DNA of 64,000 nucleotides from contig SVFO01000007.1 of the NCBI GenBank assembly GCA_015056795.1, positions 638-64,637 on the forward strand, given 5' to 3'. Below the pieces are notes generated by a model. It saw only the letters and a program-made list of their open reading frames with translations, was not told where the DNA came from and did no database searches. Both the position numbers and the translations under genes were made by a program. This document shows, one piece after another, positions 8,829-18,267 of this stretch; position 1 is the first letter of the stretch, and every line of letters starts with the position of its first letter. The stretch is from Lachnospiraceae bacterium (GTDB lineage Bacteria > Bacillota > Clostridia > Lachnospirales > Lachnospiraceae).

Positions 8829-9899
8829 GTGAAAGAAAGAATTTATGTTTGTCACACCTATTATCATGTTTATGTAACTTTTTTGAAGGAATGCAATCTT
8901 CCCGCTGAAAAGAGAGGGCAAGCGACACTTGTGCTCAGCAACCTTTCCAACAATTTTGAACAGTTAAAGGAACGAGTGGAAAATACGGGGATATTTGCGG
9001 AGGTCATTCCCTTTGACGAAAAAAAAGAAACGGATTTTCCTGAGCTTGCAAAATATCGAAAGCCACAGCAGAATTTAGTAAAAAACCTGATTCAGAGAAT
9101 TATCTTTACAAAAAAATACGGAACGCTAGTAGGAAAGAATATTCCCGTTGATTTTAAGCAATATCGGGAGATTTATGTTTATTGTGATTCTGATCCCATT
9201 GGCTATTATTTGAACCGTCGTCACATTTATTATCATGCTTTGGAGGACGGGCTTAACTGCATCAAGAATTTTGATGCTGCCAGATACGACAACAGAGGGC
9301 ATTTTGCGCTGAAGGCATTTCTTTCTGAAAGGTGCAACCTAATCTTTATCCAGAATGGATACGGCCGTTATTGCCTTGACATGGAAGTAAACGACATTGC
9401 AGCGATCAAATATCCCTATCGAAAATACAAGGAGGTTCCTAGAGAGCCTTTGGTAAAGGCTCTGACGCAAGAGGATAAAAACCTTATTTTGCAAGCCTTT
9501 ATCAGAAATCGCGAGGAATTAGAGCGCATCATCAATAACTCCCGTGAGATCAATGATAAAATCTTGATTCTGACGGAACCCTTATGTACCTTGGATATCA
9601 GGGAGCAGATTTTCCGTGATTTAATCGAGACCTATGGCAAGGAGGGCACGGTTTTTTTAAAGCCGCATCCTCGAGACGTCTTAGATTATCAGACTCTTTT
9701 TCCTGACATTCCGCAATTTGACGGTTCGGTACCCATGGAAATGCTTAATTTCTTTCCCAATTTGAGATTTCGTAAGGTCATCTCCGTACTTACCGAGACA
9801 AAAGCAATTCAGTTTGCAGATGAGCTGGTACGATTAGGTCCAGATTTTATGGATAAGTATGAGGATCCGCTGGTTCACAGACAAAACGAACAAATATAA
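8829..9899 (+). CDS. Sialyltransferase-like glycosyltransferase (GT52/polysialyltransferase-type fold), putative nonulosonate transferase
   Basis: E/D-D/E-G-type motif (YYHALEDGLNCIKNF) and HP motif (TVFLKPHPRDVLDYQ) typical of bacterial sialyltransferases; GTG start at 8829 preceded by aaggag; ORF track start 8790 overlaps a terminator-like hairpin. Confidence 0.72.
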   Translation: MKERIYVCHTYYHVYVTFLKECNLPAEKRGQATLVLSNLSNNFEQLKERVENTGIFAEVIPFDEKKETDFPELAKYRKPQQNLVKNLIQRIIFTKKYGTLVGKNIPVDFKQYREIYVYCDSDPIGYYLNRRHIYYHALEDGLNCIKNFDAARYDNRGHFALKAFLSERCNLIFIQNGYGRYCLDMEVNDIAAIKYPYRKYKEVPREPLVKALTQEDKNLILQAFIRNREELERIINNSREINDKILILTEPLCTLDIREQIFRDLIETYGKEGTVFLKPHPRDVLDYQTLFPDIPQFDGSVPMEMLNFFPNLRFRKVISVLTETKAIQFADELVRLGPDFMDKYEDPLVHRQNEQI

Positions 9900-9911
9900 G
9901 GATGGTATTCT

Positions 9912-10598
9912 ATGAAGAAGCTTGCGATCATCACTGCGAGAGGGGGAAGCAAACGAATCCCCAGAAAAAATATTAAGCCCTTTTTAGGGAAGCCCATTAT
10001 CGCTTATTCAATTGAAGCCGCGATGCAGTCAGGTCAGTTTGATGAGGTAATGGTTTCCACGGATGATCAGGAAATCGCTGAAATTGCAAGGAAATATGGC
10101 GCAAAGGTGCCATTCCTTCGCAGTGAGGCAACGTCAAACGACTATGCGACAACGGTGGATGTGCTCTTAGAGGTTATTGATACCTACGAAAAGAGAGGGG
10201 AAGTCTTCGACGTGGCATGCTGTCTTTATCCAACGGCCCCCTTTATTACCGCGGAGCGATTAACAAAAGGCATGGAGCTATTAACCAACTCTGATTGTGA
10301 CGTCGTGCTTCCCGTCGTGGCATTTTCATATCCTCCAAAGAGAGGACTTGTCATTCGAGAGGGTCAGCTTGTGTTTGAGTATCCCGAATACTTAAACACT
10401 CGTTCTCAGGACATTGAAACAAGCTATCACGACGTGGGACAATTTTATTTGTTCCGTGTCCCAAATTTCAAAAAAAATCGCAGTCTGATGCTGGGAAATG
10501 TCTTGCCGCTGCAAATTCCTGAGACAGAGGTGCAGGATATTGATAACGAAACGGATTGGCAACTTGCAGAGATGAAATTTCGCTTGTTGCATTCTTGA
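9912..10598 (+). CDS. pseF: Pseudaminic acid cytidylyltransferase-like (PseF)
   Basis: AIITARGGSKRIPRKNIKPFLGKPIIAYSIEAA; CYPTAPF; family of CMP-NulO synthetases. Confidence 0.88.
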   Translation: MKKLAIITARGGSKRIPRKNIKPFLGKPIIAYSIEAAMQSGQFDEVMVSTDDQEIAEIARKYGAKVPFLRSEATSNDYATTVDVLLEVIDTYEKRGEVFDVACCLYPTAPFITAERLTKGMELLTNSDCDVVLPVVAFSYPPKRGLVIREGQLVFEYPEYLNTRSQDIETSYHDVGQFYLFRVPNFKKNRSLMLGNVLPLQIPETEVQDIDNETDWQLAEMKFRLLHS

Positions 10599-10665
10599 TG
10601 GGACTGTGGTAAAATATTTAACAACATTTTTTAGAATTTGACCTAGAGAGATAAGGAGACGAACC

Positions 10666-12054
10666 ATGGCACAATTATGGGGCGGACGATTTACCAAGGA
10701 AACAGACCAATTGGTATATGATTTTAATGCGTCCATTCGATTTGACAAACGTTTATTTCAGCAGGACGTCGAGGGAAGCCTTGCACATGTTTCCATGCTT
10801 GCGAAGCAGGGGATTTTGACAGAGGCTGAAAAGAACGCCATTACGGATGGCCTGAAAAGTATTTTGGCTGACGTGGAGGCTGGGAAGCTCGAGATTGACT
10901 ACAAATATGAGGATGTTCACAGCTTTGTCGAGGCAAATCTGATTGATCGAATTGGAGATGCAGGAAAGAAGCTTCATACGGGAAGAAGCCGCAACGATCA
11001 AGTGGCTTTGGACATGAGACTCTATACCAGACAAAGGGTTCAAGAGATGGATGTACTGCTTAGGCAGCTCATGGAAGTGATTTTGAAGACCATGGAAGAG
11101 AATCTCGAGACCTATATGCCCGGATTTACGCATTTGCAGAAGGCACAGCCCGTAACACTGGCACATCATTATGGTGCATATTTTGAAATGTTCAAGAGAG
11201 ATCGTCTTCGCATGAAGGATATTTTCGATCGGATGAACTATTGCCCGTTAGGAGCTGGCGCACTTGCTGGTACAACCTATCCTTTGGATCGTGAGGAGAC
11301 GGCAAGACTTCTTGGCTTTTATGGACCTACCATGAATAGCATGGATTCCGTTTCTGACAGGGATTATTTAATTGAGTTTTTGGCAGCTCTTTCCACCGTT
11401 ATGATGCATCTGAGCCGCTTTAGTGAGGAAATCATCGTTTGGAATTCCAATGAATACCAGTTCGTAGAGCTTGATGATGCATATTCCACAGGAAGCAGCA
11501 TCATGCCGCAGAAGAAGAATCCTGATATTGCAGAGCTGGTTCGTGGTAAGACAGGACGCGTTTATGGCGCATTGATGAGTCTTTTGACTACCATGAAAGG
11601 CATTCCCCTTGCATATAATAAAGACATGCAGGAGGATAAGGAAATGGCCTTTGATGCCATGGATACCGTGGCACAGTGCCTGACACTCTTTACTGGCATG
11701 ATTTCCACCATGAAATTCCGCAAGGATCGCATGGCAGTCAGTGCCATGAAGGGCTTTACCAATGCGACAGACCTCGCAGATTATTTGGTGACCAAGGGCG
11801 TTCCCTTCCGTGATGCACATGGAATCGTAGGACGCATCGTCCTGACCTGCATTGATCAGGGAATTTCCATTGAGGAGATGCCATTGCAGGAACTGAAAGA
11901 ATATTCCGAGTGCTTTGAAAACGATGTCTACGAAGCAATTTCCTTAAAGACATGCGTCGAAAAGCGAAATACCATCGGCGGTCCCGGGATCATCGCCATG
12001 AAGCAGGAAATCGCCTCCTGCGAGGAGTATTTAAATACCCATCCCAATTTATAA
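10666..12054 (+). CDS. argH: Argininosuccinate lyase
   Basis: LWGGRFTKETDQLVYDFNASI, GSSIMPQKKNPDIAELVRGKTGR. Confidence 0.97.
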   Translation: MAQLWGGRFTKETDQLVYDFNASIRFDKRLFQQDVEGSLAHVSMLAKQGILTEAEKNAITDGLKSILADVEAGKLEIDYKYEDVHSFVEANLIDRIGDAGKKLHTGRSRNDQVALDMRLYTRQRVQEMDVLLRQLMEVILKTMEENLETYMPGFTHLQKAQPVTLAHHYGAYFEMFKRDRLRMKDIFDRMNYCPLGAGALAGTTYPLDREETARLLGFYGPTMNSMDSVSDRDYLIEFLAALSTVMMHLSRFSEEIIVWNSNEYQFVELDDAYSTGSSIMPQKKNPDIAELVRGKTGRVYGALMSLLTTMKGIPLAYNKDMQEDKEMAFDAMDTVAQCLTLFTGMISTMKFRKDRMAVSAMKGFTNATDLADYLVTKGVPFRDAHGIVGRIVLTCIDQGISIEEMPLQELKEYSECFENDVYEAISLKTCVEKRNTIGGPGIIAMKQEIASCEEYLNTHPNL

Positions 12055-12070
12055 TTATCATATTATATGT

Positions 12071-12247
12071 TTGGATGATCTTTCCAAGTAAAATGATTAT
12101 TGGAGAGACCATTGCCACGATGGGAAGGTTTGGATGATTTTTCCAAGTAAAATGATTACTGGAGAGACCGTTACCTCGAGGGGAAGGGGTGATGGATCTT
12201 TCTAGGTCAAAAGGTTACTAGAAAGATCCTTCACCCCTAGCCCCGAG
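12071..12247. repeat. Three tandem ~59-bp hairpin units; last unit (12175-12247) is a complete CTCGAG...CCCCGAG palindromic element
   Basis: ttggatgatctttccaagtaaaatgattattggagagacc / ttggatgatttttccaagtaaaatgattactggagagacc / gatggatctttctaggtcaaaaggttactagaaagatcc. Confidence 0.9.
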
Positions 12248-12363
12248 TCAAAAATGAATTATTTTGTTAGTTGACGCGCAGCCCGCGTTTACGATAAGAA
12301 ACGGTGAGAGCCGTGAGAAAGGCCGTGGAGCGAAAGAACGCGGCAGAAGGTGAGGAGAAGAAG

Positions 12364-13449
12364 ATGAGTGAGAAATTAAAGGTTGGCGTATTAGGTGCTA
12401 CGGGCATGGTTGGACAGAGATTTATCTCTCTTTTGGAGAATCATCCCTGGTTTGAGGTTGTTGTCGTTGCAGCAAGCCCTCGTTCCGCAGGAAAGACCTA
12501 TGCGGAAGCAGTTGGTGATCGTTGGAAGATGGACACCCCGATTCCCGCAGCAGTGAAAGATCTGATCGTTTTGAACGTTGATGAGGTTGAGAAGGTTGCT
12601 TCTCAGGTTGACTTCGTATTTAGTGCATATGAAGGAACAAAGGAAGCCATCCAGAAGGCTGAGGAAGCATATGCAAAGACCGAGACACCTGTTGTATCAA
12701 ACAACAGCGCACATCGTTGGACGCCTGACGTGCCTATGATGGTTCCTGAAATCAATCCTCAGCACGCAGATATCATTAAGTTCCAAAAGGAGCGTCTTGG
12801 CACCAAGAGAGGCTTCATCGCAGTAAAGCCCAATTGTTCCATCCAGAGCTATGCTCCCGTGCTTACGGCATGGAAGGAGTTCGAGCCCTATGAGGTTGTA
12901 GCAACGACCTATCAGGCAATCTCCGGCGCAGGCAAGAACTTTAAGGAATGGCCTGAAATGGTTGAGAACATCATTCCTTACATCGGCGGAGAAGAGGAAA
13001 AGAGTGAGAAGGAGCCCCTGAGACTTTGGGGCGAGATCAAGGATGGCGCAATCGTTCCTGCAACGAGTCCTGTGATCACCTGTCAGTGCATCCGCGTACC
13101 CGTTCTGTATGGTCATACGGCTGCCGTATTTGTAAAGTTTAAGAAGAAGCCCACAAAGGAACAGCTGATTGAAAAGCTTCGCAGCTTTTCTGGTGTTCCT
13201 CAGGAGCTGCAGCTTCCCAGCGCACCCAAGCGGTTCATCCAGTACCTCGAGGAGGATAACAGACCTCAGGTTTCTATGGACGTTAATTATGAGAATGGCA
13301 TGGGCGTTAGCGTAGGAAGACTTCGCGAGGATACGGTTTACGATTGGAAGTTTGTAGGTCTTTCCCACAACACCATCCGTGGTGCTGCAGGCGGAGCCGT
13401 TCTTTGCGCAGAGCTTTTGAAGGCGCAGGGTTACATCACGAAAAAATAA
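12364..13449 (+). CDS. asd: Aspartate-semialdehyde dehydrogenase (archaeal/fungal-type subfamily)
   Basis: KVGVLGATGMVGQRFISLL, KPNCSIQSYAPVL; ATG at 12364 with ggtgaggag RBS preferred over 12304. Confidence 0.93.
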   Translation: MSEKLKVGVLGATGMVGQRFISLLENHPWFEVVVVAASPRSAGKTYAEAVGDRWKMDTPIPAAVKDLIVLNVDEVEKVASQVDFVFSAYEGTKEAIQKAEEAYAKTETPVVSNNSAHRWTPDVPMMVPEINPQHADIIKFQKERLGTKRGFIAVKPNCSIQSYAPVLTAWKEFEPYEVVATTYQAISGAGKNFKEWPEMVENIIPYIGGEEEKSEKEPLRLWGEIKDGAIVPATSPVITCQCIRVPVLYGHTAAVFVKFKKKPTKEQLIEKLRSFSGVPQELQLPSAPKRFIQYLEEDNRPQVSMDVNYENGMGVSVGRLREDTVYDWKFVGLSHNTIRGAAGGAVLCAELLKAQGYITKK

Positions 13450-13566
13450 AACATTAAAACACTATAAAAGAATCATACTATATCTCGAAGAAATAGTTCT
13501 TTAAGAATCATCTTGTTCTGAAAAAGGGGAATCGTAAGGGAAAAACAAAAAGGTAGGGGTTACTTT

Positions 13567-15291
13567 ATGAACGAAACTCAGTATCAGATGGATTTATTGA
13601 AGGCCATGAATCAGAATTTGAGTACAAGAGACAGGATGTACCGCATGATCTGTGAAATGACAGGCGGCGCATTCCTGTATCTTGATGCGTACAAAAATGA
13701 CGTGGTTACCATCGGAAACTTTGTTTCGTTCTTTGATTTTGAGGTCAAAGTAAAAAGAGACGTGGAAAAAATCTATGAGTTCGTTGATGAGCCTTATGTC
13801 ATGGCGCTTCGCGAGCTGATCAGTCTTGACAAAGCAGGCAAGGAAAAAGCGAGTCTGGAATGCCTTACGCGAAAAAAGAAGACTTGGCTTCAGTTTCAGG
13901 CACTTGCCAATTATGATGAACAGGGCAAGCTGATTGGAAAGGTCATCGGCGTTCTTGACATCACGAAGCTTAAGCTGCAGGCGGAGGAATTAAATTATTA
14001 TTCCTTTTATGACATCATAACGGGCCTTTATAATCGTAATTATTTCGTTCGTCTTTTGGGAGAGTTTGTTCAAAAGGCTAAGAAGATGCAAAAAAAGGTC
14101 AGTGTCATGATGATTGACATTGATGACTTCCACAAGGTAAATGATGGCCTTGGCATGGTTTATGGGGATGAATTGATTCAGCAATTTGCTTCCTTCCTCA
14201 AGGATTTCTGCAGTGAGAATGTGATAGCGTGTCATTTAAACAGTGACGTGTATTGTATGGCCATTTATGATCCGCAATCAAACTATAGCGTTCAGGAGAT
14301 TCATAATGCCATTACGGAACGCTTAAAGCGTCCTTTTGTCCTTGGAAGCCAACAGAGTGCCTCCATTACGGTAACCATTGGCGTCGCAGAGTATCCTGAT
14401 GCTGCTCAGACGGCGCTGAATTTGATTAACTGTGCGGAAATCGTTGCTCTGAAAGGTAAATCGAGTGGCAGGGATGCCTTCCTTTATTTCGACCAGCCGA
14501 TCTTGAAGGAATTCATGATGAGCCTGGATTTGGAATCAAAGCTGAAGGATGCCCTTCACCGAAATCAATTTGAATTATATTATCAGCCACAATATTATTG
14601 CGGAAATAAAAAGCTTCGCGGTATGGAAGCCCTGATTCGTTTTCGCGAAGCCGATAATAAGATGATTAGTCCCAGTGTCTTTATTCCTATTGCCGAAAAG
14701 AACGGGGACATTATTCCCATTGGAAATTGGGTGATGGAGGAGGCCATTCGCCAATATGCGGAATGGCAGGCGATGTACGGCTCTCGATTTATTCTGTCGA
14801 TCAACATCTCAGCTAGCCAGTTTATGCAGGAGGATTTTGTAGATCGTCTGTTCACTACGCTGAAGGAGCACAAGGTAAATCCTTATTTCGTTGAGCTTGA
14901 GATGACGGAAAGTATCCTGATCGAAGACTTTGACAATGTCTGTGCAAAGATGAAATCCTTACAGGAAAAGGGCATTAGAATTTCCTTGGATGATTTTGGT
15001 ACTGGCTTTTCCTCCTTGAGCTATTTGAAAAAGCTACCCATCAATACATTGAAAATTGACAAATCCTTTATCGACACGGTTCTTACGGATTCTACGACTA
15101 GAATCATAACGGAATCCATCATTGGCATGGTAAAATCATTAGGATTTGAATCCGTTGCCGAGGGTGTTGAAGAGGAACAGCAATATAAATATTTACATGC
15201 CATCGGATGTGACGTCATTCAGGGATTCCTTTTAGGAAAGCCTCTTTCTGTTGCAGACGTGGAAAAATTACTAAGGAGTCAGACGAGGTAA
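13567..15291 (+). CDS. PAS-like / degenerate GGDEF / EAL-domain protein, probable c-di-GMP phosphodiesterase
   Basis: GGDEF position reads LNSDVYCMAI; EAL motif GMEALIRF, DDFGTGFSSLSYLKKLPINTLKIDKSFI, AEGVE intact. Confidence 0.88.
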   Translation: MNETQYQMDLLKAMNQNLSTRDRMYRMICEMTGGAFLYLDAYKNDVVTIGNFVSFFDFEVKVKRDVEKIYEFVDEPYVMALRELISLDKAGKEKASLECLTRKKKTWLQFQALANYDEQGKLIGKVIGVLDITKLKLQAEELNYYSFYDIITGLYNRNYFVRLLGEFVQKAKKMQKKVSVMMIDIDDFHKVNDGLGMVYGDELIQQFASFLKDFCSENVIACHLNSDVYCMAIYDPQSNYSVQEIHNAITERLKRPFVLGSQQSASITVTIGVAEYPDAAQTALNLINCAEIVALKGKSSGRDAFLYFDQPILKEFMMSLDLESKLKDALHRNQFELYYQPQYYCGNKKLRGMEALIRFREADNKMISPSVFIPIAEKNGDIIPIGNWVMEEAIRQYAEWQAMYGSRFILSINISASQFMQEDFVDRLFTTLKEHKVNPYFVELEMTESILIEDFDNVCAKMKSLQEKGIRISLDDFGTGFSSLSYLKKLPINTLKIDKSFIDTVLTDSTTRIITESIIGMVKSLGFESVAEGVEEEQQYKYLHAIGCDVIQGFLLGKPLSVADVEKLLRSQTR

Positions 15292-15295
15292 GGTT

Positions 15296-17374
15296 TTGGG
15301 AAAAAACTTATATATTGCGGAAAAACCTAGTGTGGCAAGGGAATTTGCCAATGCCCTAAAGGAAACCATGAGAAATTACGATGGATATGTCGAATCAGAC
15401 AAATCCGTAATTACATGGTGTGTAGGACATTTGGTAACCATGAGTTATCCGGAGGTGTATGACGAGAAGCTTCGTCGTTGGAGCTTTGACACCATTCCCT
15501 TTTTGCCGCAAGAATTCAAATATGAGGTCATTGCCAGCTCGGCAAAGCAATTCGGGGTGGTCAGTGGCCTTTTAAAGCGTCCCGACGTGGAATGCATCTA
15601 TGTCTGCACGGACTCTGGGCGTGAGGGAGAGTATATCTATCGTTTGGTAGAGCAAATGTCAGGCGTCAAGGGAAAGGAACGAAGACGAGTTTGGATTGAC
15701 TCCCAGACGGAGGAGGAGATTCTGCGTGGCATTCGTGAGGCAAAGGATCTTTCTGAATATGACAATCTGAGCAATGCGGCATATCTTCGCGCAAAGGAAG
15801 ATTATCTCATGGGCATCAATTTCTCCAGGGCCTTAACCTTAAAGTATGGAAAGGTCGTAAAGGACTACTTGAAGCGCGATAAGGCCGTCATTAGCGTTGG
15901 CCGCGTGATGACCTGTGTACTTGGCATGGTAGTAAATCGTGAACGAGAGATTCGTAATTTCGTAAAAACGCCTTTTTATCGCGTTGTAGGGAATTTTCTC
16001 CTCGAGGGAAGAACCTTCAGCGGTGAATGGAAGGCAGTGGAAGGATCGCCGTATTATCTGTCACCGCTTCTCTATAAGGAGAATGGTTTTAAGGAAGAAA
16101 AGAGTGCCAAGGCTTTAATCGCTCATCTGGAAGAAGAGCCCGTAGGTCCTGTCATTGTTGAATCCATTGAGAAAAAGAAAGAAAATAGAAATGCACCGCT
16201 TCTTTATAATTTGGCAGAGCTGCAAAATGACTGTTCGAAGTACTTTAAGATTAGTCCTGACCAGACACTGCAGATTGTTCAAGAGCTCTATGAAAAGAAG
16301 ATGGTAACTTATCCTCGAACGGATGCGAGAGTTTTGTCGACGGCCGTAGCTAAGGAGATTCATAAGAATATCGGTGGCCTTCGCGGATATGCGCTTGCGG
16401 CACCTTTTGCAAATGAGATTTTACAGAATGGAAGCTATAAAGGAATTGCAAAGACGAGATATGTCAATGATAAGCAGATCACGGACCACTATGCCATTAT
16501 TCCGACAGGACAAGGCCTTAGTAACTTGAATTCCTTATCAGTTTTAAATGCAAAGGTATATGAAGTCATTGTAAGAAGATTCCTAAGCATCTTTTATCCG
16601 CCAGCCGTTTATCAGAAGTTTGCATTGACTGTCAAGGTCAAAGAAGAGCGTTTTTTTTCAAATTTCAAGGTATTGGTTAAGGAAGGCTTTCTGAAGGTTT
16701 CAACCTTCTCTTTCAAAAAGGATGCAGCGGCTACTAATGATGATAAATCAGCTAAGGATGCGGAGGCTTCTGGCAAGGATGCCGAGAAGGATAGTGACAA
16801 GGATGGCGAAGGGGAACAGGAGCTGAAATGCGACGAAGCCTTCATGAAGCTGCTCATGGGCCTGAAAAAGGGAACGGAGATTGGTGTCAAATCCTATGAA
16901 ATAAAAGAGGGAGAAACCAAGCCGCCCAAGAGATATACCTCTGGAAGCATTATTCTGACCATGGAGAATGCAGGACAATTTATTGAGGATGAGGAGCTTC
17001 GTGCCCAGATCAAGGGTAGCGGCATCGGTACAAGCGCAACCCGTGCAGAAATCTTGAAAAAGCTTGTAAATATCGAGTATTTAGCCCTGAACAAGAAAAC
17101 GCAGGTGTTGACGCCGACTCTGATGGGGGAGATGGTATATGACGTCGTTGAGGGTTCCATTAAGCCTCTTCTTGAGCCTAAGCTGACTGCAAGTTGGGAG
17201 AAGGGTCTTACTATGGTTGCAGATGGCAACATTTCCTCCGATGAATACATGGGGAAACTGACGGATTTTGTCGGCAGAAGAACCAATGCCGTGAAGCAAC
17301 TCAACAATCAGGGGATGCTATGGCAGAAATTCCAGACGGCAGAGCAATATTATAAAACGGGAAAGTCGAAATAA
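15296..17374 (+). CDS. topB: DNA topoisomerase III (type IA), TTG start
   Basis: NLYIAEKPSVAREFANAL, active-site region YPRTDARVLS, GIGTSATRAEILKKL. Confidence 0.93.
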   Translation: MGKNLYIAEKPSVAREFANALKETMRNYDGYVESDKSVITWCVGHLVTMSYPEVYDEKLRRWSFDTIPFLPQEFKYEVIASSAKQFGVVSGLLKRPDVECIYVCTDSGREGEYIYRLVEQMSGVKGKERRRVWIDSQTEEEILRGIREAKDLSEYDNLSNAAYLRAKEDYLMGINFSRALTLKYGKVVKDYLKRDKAVISVGRVMTCVLGMVVNREREIRNFVKTPFYRVVGNFLLEGRTFSGEWKAVEGSPYYLSPLLYKENGFKEEKSAKALIAHLEEEPVGPVIVESIEKKKENRNAPLLYNLAELQNDCSKYFKISPDQTLQIVQELYEKKMVTYPRTDARVLSTAVAKEIHKNIGGLRGYALAAPFANEILQNGSYKGIAKTRYVNDKQITDHYAIIPTGQGLSNLNSLSVLNAKVYEVIVRRFLSIFYPPAVYQKFALTVKVKEERFFSNFKVLVKEGFLKVSTFSFKKDAAATNDDKSAKDAEASGKDAEKDSDKDGEGEQELKCDEAFMKLLMGLKKGTEIGVKSYEIKEGETKPPKRYTSGSIILTMENAGQFIEDEELRAQIKGSGIGTSATRAEILKKLVNIEYLALNKKTQVLTPTLMGEMVYDVVEGSIKPLLEPKLTASWEKGLTMVADGNISSDEYMGKLTDFVGRRTNAVKQLNNQGMLWQKFQTAEQYYKTGKSK

Positions 17375-17431
17375 CGAAAAAAGATGGAGTTTATGCTTGT
17401 TTTTTTCGATGAAACGTGAGAAAATAATTAA

Positions 17432-17443
17432 GATAATGATAAT
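17432..17443. promoter_or_regulatory. Fur-box-like tandem hexamers
   Basis: GATAATGATAAT followed by tttttta, 100 nt upstream of the NifU-like gene. Confidence 0.4.
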
Positions 17444-17542
17444 TTTTTAACTATTCGACAAGAGAGCGATTTCGCGAATTTGTTTTAGAATAGATAAAAA
17501 CATATTTATCATGAAAGACAGAAAATCGAAAGGAGATTTCAC

Positions 17543-18247
17543 ATGATTTACTCAAAGGAAGTTGAAGAAATGTGCCCCGTGGCACAAGGCGTACATCACG
17601 GCTGTGCTCCCATCCCTGAAGAAGCAAAGTGGGTACAGGCAAAGAGAGTGGAAGACATTTCCGGTTTTACGCATGGCGTAGGCTGGTGTGCACCTCAGCA
17701 GGGTGCCTGCAAGCTTTCCCTGAACGTTAAGGAGGGCATCATCCAGGAGGCTCTGGTTGAGACCATCGGATGCTCTGGCATGACCCATTCCGCAGCAATG
17801 GCTGCAGAAATTCTTCCTGGCCTTACCGTTATGGAGGCCCTGAATACGGACCTTGTTTGTGACGCAATCAATACCGCTATGAGAGAACTCTTCCTGCAGA
17901 TCGTTTACGGCAGAAGCCAGAGCGCTTTCTCCGAGGAAGGTCTTCCTGTTGGCGCTGGTCTTGAGGATCTTGGTAAGGGTCTTAGAAGCCAGGTTGGTAC
18001 CATGTATGGTACTCTTGCAAAGGGACCTCGTTATCTTGAGATGGCAGAGGGCTATGTAACTGGTATTGCTCTGGATGCAGACAACCAGATCATTGGTTAC
18101 AAGTTCGTAAGCCTTGGCAAGATGACTGACTTTATCAAGAAGGGTGACGATCCTAACACTGCATACGAAAAGGCTTGTGGTCAGTATGGCCGTGTTGCTG
18201 ATGCCGTAAAGATCATCGATCCCAGAACCGACAAAGAAGTAAAGTAA
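17543..18247 (+). CDS. NifU/IscU-like iron-sulfur scaffold-type protein
   Basis: Three IscU-like cysteine positions: VGWCAPQQGAC, ETIGCSGMTHS, LVCDAINTAMRELF; RBS aaaggaga. Confidence 0.8.
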   Translation: MIYSKEVEEMCPVAQGVHHGCAPIPEEAKWVQAKRVEDISGFTHGVGWCAPQQGACKLSLNVKEGIIQEALVETIGCSGMTHSAAMAAEILPGLTVMEALNTDLVCDAINTAMRELFLQIVYGRSQSAFSEEGLPVGAGLEDLGKGLRSQVGTMYGTLAKGPRYLEMAEGYVTGIALDADNQIIGYKFVSLGKMTDFIKKGDDPNTAYEKACGQYGRVADAVKIIDPRTDKEVK

Positions 18248-18267
18248 GGAAGAGGAGGCAAAATACA

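Noticed and set aside
12256-12363. Possible lysine-type riboswitch ahead of asd
   Set aside because: Purine-rich leader with small GC stems, but none of the lysine-riboswitch core motifs I know; insufficient support.
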